Shown here in pieces: positions 59,623 through 64,000 of a stretch of 64,000 nucleotides of DNA (its first letter is position 1; every line of letters starts with the position of its first letter). The translations under genes were made by a program, and so were the position numbers. Where the stretch lies: NCBI GenBank assembly GCA_003132305.1, contig PKXJ01000031.1:145616-209615 (forward strand), in the 5' to 3' direction. The notes beneath the pieces were generated by a model. The model had not been told where the DNA came from, did not search any database, and was given only the letters and a program-made list of their open reading frames with translations. The DNA comes from Acidimicrobiaceae bacterium (GTDB lineage: Bacteria; Actinomycetota; Acidimicrobiia; Acidimicrobiales; RAAP-2).

Positions 59623-60780
59623 TTAACTAGTGGCGTACTGCGCGACCCAGTCAACTTGTAGCGACGATGGTGCGGTGGGGCATGCCCAACCGGATGCGCA
59701 AAACGTCTGCGACTGGAGACTTATGTGCATTGGAATATTTGGAATGGCGCTCGCTGTCGACACCTTTCCCCATACGTTTCCATCAACGGTGTAAGTAATC
59801 GAGTTAGGCGTCCAAATTACGCCCCAAGTATGCCATTGCGTCAAGTTGACGTTCACCGATCGCCCAATGGTGCTATTCGAAGAATTGAAGTGAACCGTTG
59901 CCGAGGTGCCCGACGTACTGCCGTACGACTCGTTGAAGTCGATTTCGGGAGGCCAAACGTTGCCGTTGGGCCAGAGCAACTCAACCGCCGTCGCACCACC
60001 ACCGGTCACGCGAGAACGCACGAAATAGGCACCATAAGTCTGACTGGCGAGGCCGCAGAGACACAGTCCGCCGGTAACCCAATCGTTATTGAACGCGGGG
60101 TCTTGGTAGGTGTTGATCTGAAGCATCCCTCCACCCACCACGACGTGACCGGTGTCGAACTGACCACCCGGGTCGCCGCCTGGTTGTCCCTGGTAGGCAT
60201 CCCATTCCGACGGCAGCGTCGAACCATTGAAGTCAGTCACGTATTTTTGCGTGAAGCCAGTGAGTGCCGAGGCGCCCGGGGGAGCGTAGCCCGACGCCTC
60301 AGAACTATCCGCCGTACCTATTGGGTAGTTCAGGCTGGGCGTCGGAGCGGGCGCCGGATCGGTAGTGGTCGTCGTGGGCGAATCGGTCGTAGTCGTCGTG
60401 GGCGAATCGGTCGTAGTCGTCGTGGGCGGATCGGTCGTAGTCGTTTGAGGAGAGGCGGAGGTTGTCGTGGCCCCAGAGGACGTCGTCGACGACGCGCCAC
60501 TCGACGTCGCCGTCGGGTCCGTTGTGGGAGACCAGGGATGCCAACGGCCCGCGGACCCCGTCAATTGGCTAAAGCTCAACGTCGACGTCAGCGTCGATTC
60601 GAGGTTCGTCCGATTAGAGGGATCGCCTTGCGCGAAGCTCGACGCTGACGCGTCAATAGTGATCATCGTCACGAGAACACAAGACGTGACGGCGAGCGTC
60701 ATGATCTTGGGAAAGCGGTGCGTAGTGTTGCCCTTGAAGAATTGACTGAGTGTGCCCTTGTTCATGTTGAACAAATTCAC
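59623..60780 (-). CDS. secreted GH16-like protein (copy 4) with Thr/Pro-rich linker
   Basis: WPPEIDFNESYGS, WVTGGLCLCGLASQTYGAYFVRSRV; linker TTTTDPPTTTTTDSPTTTTTDSPTTTTTDPAPAP. Confidence 0.85.
   Translation of the reverse strand: MNLFNMNKGTLSQFFKGNTTHRFPKIMTLAVTSCVLVTMITIDASASSFAQGDPSNRTNLESTLTSTLSFSQLTGSAGRWHPWSPTTDPTATSSGASSTTSSGATTTSASPQTTTTDPPTTTTTDSPTTTTTDSPTTTTTDPAPAPTPSLNYPIGTADSSEASGYAPPGASALTGFTQKYVTDFNGSTLPSEWDAYQGQPGGDPGGQFDTGHVVVGGGMLQINTYQDPAFNNDWVTGGLCLCGLASQTYGAYFVRSRVTGGGATAVELLWPNGNVWPPEIDFNESYGSTSGTSATVHFNSSNSTIGRSVNVNLTQWHTWGVIWTPNSITYTVDGNVWGKVSTASAIPNIPMHISLQSQTFCASGWACPTAPSSLQVDWVAQYATS
60362..60443. repeat. 24-bp tandem repeat encoding the TTTTDSP linker
   Basis: gtcgtcgtgggcgaatcggtcgta repeated about 3 times (last copy ggcggatcggtcgta). 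Confidence 0.85.
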
Positions 60781-61179
60781 AGACCAAAATCACGACGCAA
60801 CCTACGCAGTCCCAACTAACGCTCAACTTCGTTTACTAACCCAGATGATCAGGGAATATGCGGGTACAATTGCGTTGGAAAAGAGACGATTGTGCCCCGT
60901 TTTCGACGGCCAAATTGACGATTAGATGAGACTGTGCACACCCGGAGAGGGGCTGTACCAGTGGCTCATTAACAATCAACGTGCCGCCAAAAGGAACCAC
61001 GTAACGGCTGTTCGAGACGAAACAACTGAACTTGGAATCTTCAAGTTCTCGGGACGATGGACCTCCTCGGGCCGAAGACAAAGATGCGCCCAACCTGGTG
61101 ACAACAATGGAGAAAATTCAAAGCGTTCAGATTTTGGGACGTTAGCGAGGTGAAGTGGCTGTGCGATCAGTTGGCTCCG

Positions 61180-62133
61180 CTAAAGCGACTGGTGGGCCGC
61201 CCAAGCGTCGCTCACGATGACTTCAAGGTCCGAGCGCTGAAGTTGCCAACCCAGGAGTTCGCGAGCGCGCTCGTTGCTCGCGATTGCCGCCGCTGGATCC
61301 CCGGGTCGGCGCTCGGTGTAGCGAACTTCGAAGTCGACCCCGGTAACTCGTTGCACGGTCTCGGCGATCTGTCGATTGGAGTAGCCAACGCCCGAACCGA
61401 GATTGAGGATCAGCTCGGGATGAACATCAAGGGCCGAGATTGCCAGCACGTGGGCGGCGGCAAGGTCGCTCACGTGGATGTAGTCACGAATACACGTTCC
61501 GTCGGGTGTCGGATAGTCGTCGCCGTAGATGTCGAGGTGGCTTCGACGACCAGCGGCAACGTCCAACGCTATAGGAATAAGGTGAATCTCTGGCCGATGA
61601 CGTTCGGGATGCGCTAACGTCCCACCCGCAGCATTGAAGTAACGCAACACCGCGGCCCGCAGGCGTCCGCACGCCACGAGCCAGTGGAGCCCTTCCTCCA
61701 CCATTCTTTTGGACTGTCCGTAGGGACTATGGGGCTGAATCGATCGACTTTCATCGATGGGCATCTCGACCTGATCGCCGTACACCGCGCAGGACGACGA
61801 AAAGACGAATCGCTCGACTCCGGACTCCACCAACGCGTCGAGCAGGCGAAAAGTGGAGGCCACGTTGTTGGCGAAGAACACCTCCGGGTACTTCATCGAC
61901 TCACCGGGTTCGATCCGGGCGGCAAAGTGAACGCAGGCGTCAAACGATCCCAGCGAGCGAACGAGTTCTCCGTCGCCGCAGTCGCCCTCGACGAACGTGG
62001 CTTTGACGGGCACGTTCTCCACTCGGCCCGAGATGAGACTATCGAGCGCCACGACTTCGTGACCCTCCGCCAACAAGAGTTCGGCGGTCGTTGAGCCAAT
62101 GAAGCCGGCGGCCCCGGTGACGAGAACCCTCAC
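61180..62133 (-). CDS. galE: UDP-glucose 4-epimerase
   Basis: VTGAAGFIGSTTAELLLAEG, FSSSCAVYGD, SPYGQSKRMVEEGL. Confidence 0.92.
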   Translation of the reverse strand: MRVLVTGAAGFIGSTTAELLLAEGHEVVALDSLISGRVENVPVKATFVEGDCGDGELVRSLGSFDACVHFAARIEPGESMKYPEVFFANNVASTFRLLDALVESGVERFVFSSSCAVYGDQVEMPIDESRSIQPHSPYGQSKRMVEEGLHWLVACGRLRAAVLRYFNAAGGTLAHPERHRPEIHLIPIALDVAAGRRSHLDIYGDDYPTPDGTCIRDYIHVSDLAAAHVLAISALDVHPELILNLGSGVGYSNRQIAETVQRVTGVDFEVRYTERRPGDPAAAIASNERARELLGWQLQRSDLEVIVSDAWAAHQSL

Positions 62134-62575
62134 GAGAAGTGGCTCTCGTTGCCCGTGGAGTTGCCCTCACGGGGGGTCTCGTTCTCAATGACCACCGTCA
62201 GTTTCATCACCGGAGGAATGTAACACGGGTTTGGTTGAGGGAGAAACTGCCAACGTGCGGGTCGACCGATCCTCGTGGTGGGCGTGAAAGCGGCCACTAA
62301 TGAATAGGTACGCCAGGCCGCGTGGGGCGATAACGCGAGCACGTGGCCGGTGAAGTGTTCTGGGTCTCGATTTACGCACTTTTCTCGAAGTTCGTGGGCG
62401 ACGTTGGCGCTACGCCGTCGCTTTGCAGAGAACTCTTCACGGCCGCGTCCGTTGAGCCTGAACGGGGAACGCGGCACTCTAGAATTGTCATCGAACTGGT
62501 AGCGTCACCTCCGAGGTGTGTGATACGGATGCGGTTCTCGCTTAACTGTTGAGGACTCCAAGGAAGCGGTACGTC

Positions 62576-63400
62576 ATGGAAAGAGAACCGGCTGATGCGG
62601 ACGCCGAGAAGGCTTCCCGCGACCTGGCGCTCGAACTGGCGGAGGCGATTGAGCACGAACAGTTTTTCTTGGTGTACCAACCGACCATCGATTTACAGAC
62701 CAACGCTTTCGCGGGTGTCGAAGCCCTCATTCGCTGGCGACACCCAGTTCTCGGCGACCTTAGTCCCGACAGCTTCATTGACGAGCTCGAGGCGAGTGGT
62801 CAGATTGTGCCCGTGGGACGCTGGGCTCTCAACACCGCCTGCGCCCAAGGTGCGGCTTGGCACGACCGGGGTTACCGGTTCAACGTCTCGGTGAACGTGT
62901 CGAAGAGGCAGTTCGACTTAACGCAGTTCTTTCAAGACGTGGCGGACGCGCTCTCGTCCAGCCGGTTTGATCCCTCGCTCTTGGTCTTGGAGTTTGCCCA
63001 GAAAACGCTCTTGGGCGACCGGGACGTGGCCGCGGTTCGCCTCGAACAACTAAAGACCCTCGGCGTACGATTCGCGGTCGACGACTTCGAGCCGGGAACC
63101 TCGGCCATGGACGAGCTCGAGCAGTTTCCTATCGATATCGTCAAGCTCGACCGGGAGTTCATCGCGGGGCTGTCGACCTCTTCCGAGGCGGCGTCGCTCG
63201 TTCACGGACTGGTGAAGCGCAGCGAAAAACGCCATCTGCAAGTCATCGCGTCGGGGATTGAGGACTCCGAGCAACGTCAGCGCCTACAACACGAGAACGT
63301 CCACGTCGGACAGGGATTCCTCTTCTCGAAGCCCCACGAGGCCGAAGAGATCGACCGTTACCTCGAAGATTTCGCAATTTTCTCTGGAAAGCCTCTCTAA
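62576..63400 (+). CDS. EAL-domain protein (substitutions in catalytic motifs)
   Basis: FFLVYQPTIDLQTNAFAGVEALIRWRHPVLGDLSPDSFI, NVSVNVSKRQF, DDFEPG, VKLDREF, ASGIEDSEQ, QGFLFSKP. Confidence 0.85.
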   Translation: MEREPADADAEKASRDLALELAEAIEHEQFFLVYQPTIDLQTNAFAGVEALIRWRHPVLGDLSPDSFIDELEASGQIVPVGRWALNTACAQGAAWHDRGYRFNVSVNVSKRQFDLTQFFQDVADALSSSRFDPSLLVLEFAQKTLLGDRDVAAVRLEQLKTLGVRFAVDDFEPGTSAMDELEQFPIDIVKLDREFIAGLSTSSEAASLVHGLVKRSEKRHLQVIASGIEDSEQRQRLQHENVHVGQGFLFSKPHEAEEIDRYLEDFAIFSGKPL

Positions 63401-63426
63401 GCCCGCGTGACGCGCCGTCCAGGAAA

Positions 63427-64000
63427 GTGACCGACGTGGCCGGAGAACGTGACAAGGTCAAGAGTCGAAAGAAAAGCAGCGCCAAAAGGGGCGACGCTTC
63501 TTTCGTCGATCAAGACACCCGGGACTCCGTTCGCAGTACCCAGCGGATCGCGAGCCAGCTCCACCAGCTCATCGCGACGTCGATCACCGTGGCGAGCATG
63601 CGCGACGAGCACGACATCTTGAAGAACTTGGCGGGTAGCACGCGGCGAGTCTTCGACGCCGACTTGGCCGTACTTTCACTCGAGTCTGGGTCGATGGCTC
63701 CGCTTCGAGGAGTGGCCCAACGTGGCCGGCTAGCGATCTGCGTCGGCCCGGACGAGTTCGCGGCCGTGGGCGACGTGCCGGGTTCGCGTGGCACCTTCGT
63801 GCCGTGGATCGAAGGTGATTGGCTCGTCGCCCCCGTGCTCGAGCGACGAGACCAGGCCCTCGGTGTTTTGGCTGTTCGAAGAGACGGCGGCGAGTTCCTC
63901 GATGAAGATAGGGAAGTCCTGACGTTGATCGCCCAAATGGCCGCCACGGCCCTCGGCGCCACGGAACTCAGTCGAGAGATTCAAAGCAGTGAAACTCGAC
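63427..64000 (+). CDS. GAF-domain protein, truncated by right window edge
   Basis: Manual translation: MTDVAGERDKVKSRKK...HDILKNLAGSTRRVFDADLAVLSLESGS...GDWLVAPVLERRDQALGVLAVRRDGGEFLDEDREVLTLIAQMAATAL; open to edge. Confidence 0.75.
   Translation, partial: MTDVAGERDKVKSRKKSSAKRGDASFVDQDTRDSVRSTQRIASQLHQLIATSITVASMRDEHDILKNLAGSTRRVFDADLAVLSLESGSMAPLRGVAQRGRLAICVGPDEFAAVGDVPGSRGTFVPWIEGDWLVAPVLERRDQALGVLAVRRDGGEFLDEDREVLTLIAQMAATALGATELSREIQSSETR

Noticed and set aside
59725-60648. + strand ORF (307 aa) with RIGRSRRGRIGRSRRGR repeats
   Set aside because: Shadow of GH16 copy 4 and its linker repeat; Arg-rich artefact.
62130-62477. Minus ORF 115 aa upstream of galE, overlapping its start
   Set aside because: Only the last part looks protein-like; no recognisable motifs, so not called.
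1-64000. Searched by eye for CRISPR arrays, tRNA/rRNA genes, transposases, integrases, toxin-antitoxin and phage genes
   Set aside because: None recognised; the repeats found are intragenic coding repeats.

Overview
The window looks chromosomal and actinobacterial (probably Acidimicrobiia-like; lineage inferred from gene content only), with moderately high GC. From left to right I see four zones. (1) 0-20 kb is mostly housekeeping: a truncated CvpA/MarP-like membrane protein, an SDR, RlmN, a 2-oxoacid dehydrogenase E1alpha-E1beta-E2 operon, a peroxiredoxin, an orphan OmpR-type response regulator, several secreted proteins, a glycerate-2-kinase-like protein next to a beta-hydroxyacid dehydrogenase, an ABC-2 exporter and a PadR module. 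(2) 20-26 kb holds a repeat-rich InlB/OmpA surface protein, an XRE regulator with a VPEVP-repeat and poly-Lys tail, a GT2, a GDP-fucose synthase-like protein and a secreted GH16 protein. (3) 27-40.5 kb is an unusual metabolic island: AcpS, ACP, a tandem alpha/beta hydrolase, ATP-grasp protein 1, a D-aminoacylase, an aldo-keto reductase, an FAD/NAD(P)-binding protein, a MetY-like and a MetA-like enzyme, ATP-grasp protein 2 and an SsuD-like LLM monooxygenase. I consider this the best candidate for an undescribed system. (4) 40.5-62 kb is a cell-surface polysaccharide locus with GT2, GT4 and tandem GT2 enzymes, a flippase and three more secreted GH16 paralogs, one of them fused to an OmpA-like domain. 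The right end has GalE, a degenerate EAL protein and a truncated GAF protein. I saw no tRNA, rRNA, CRISPR array or intact IS element.
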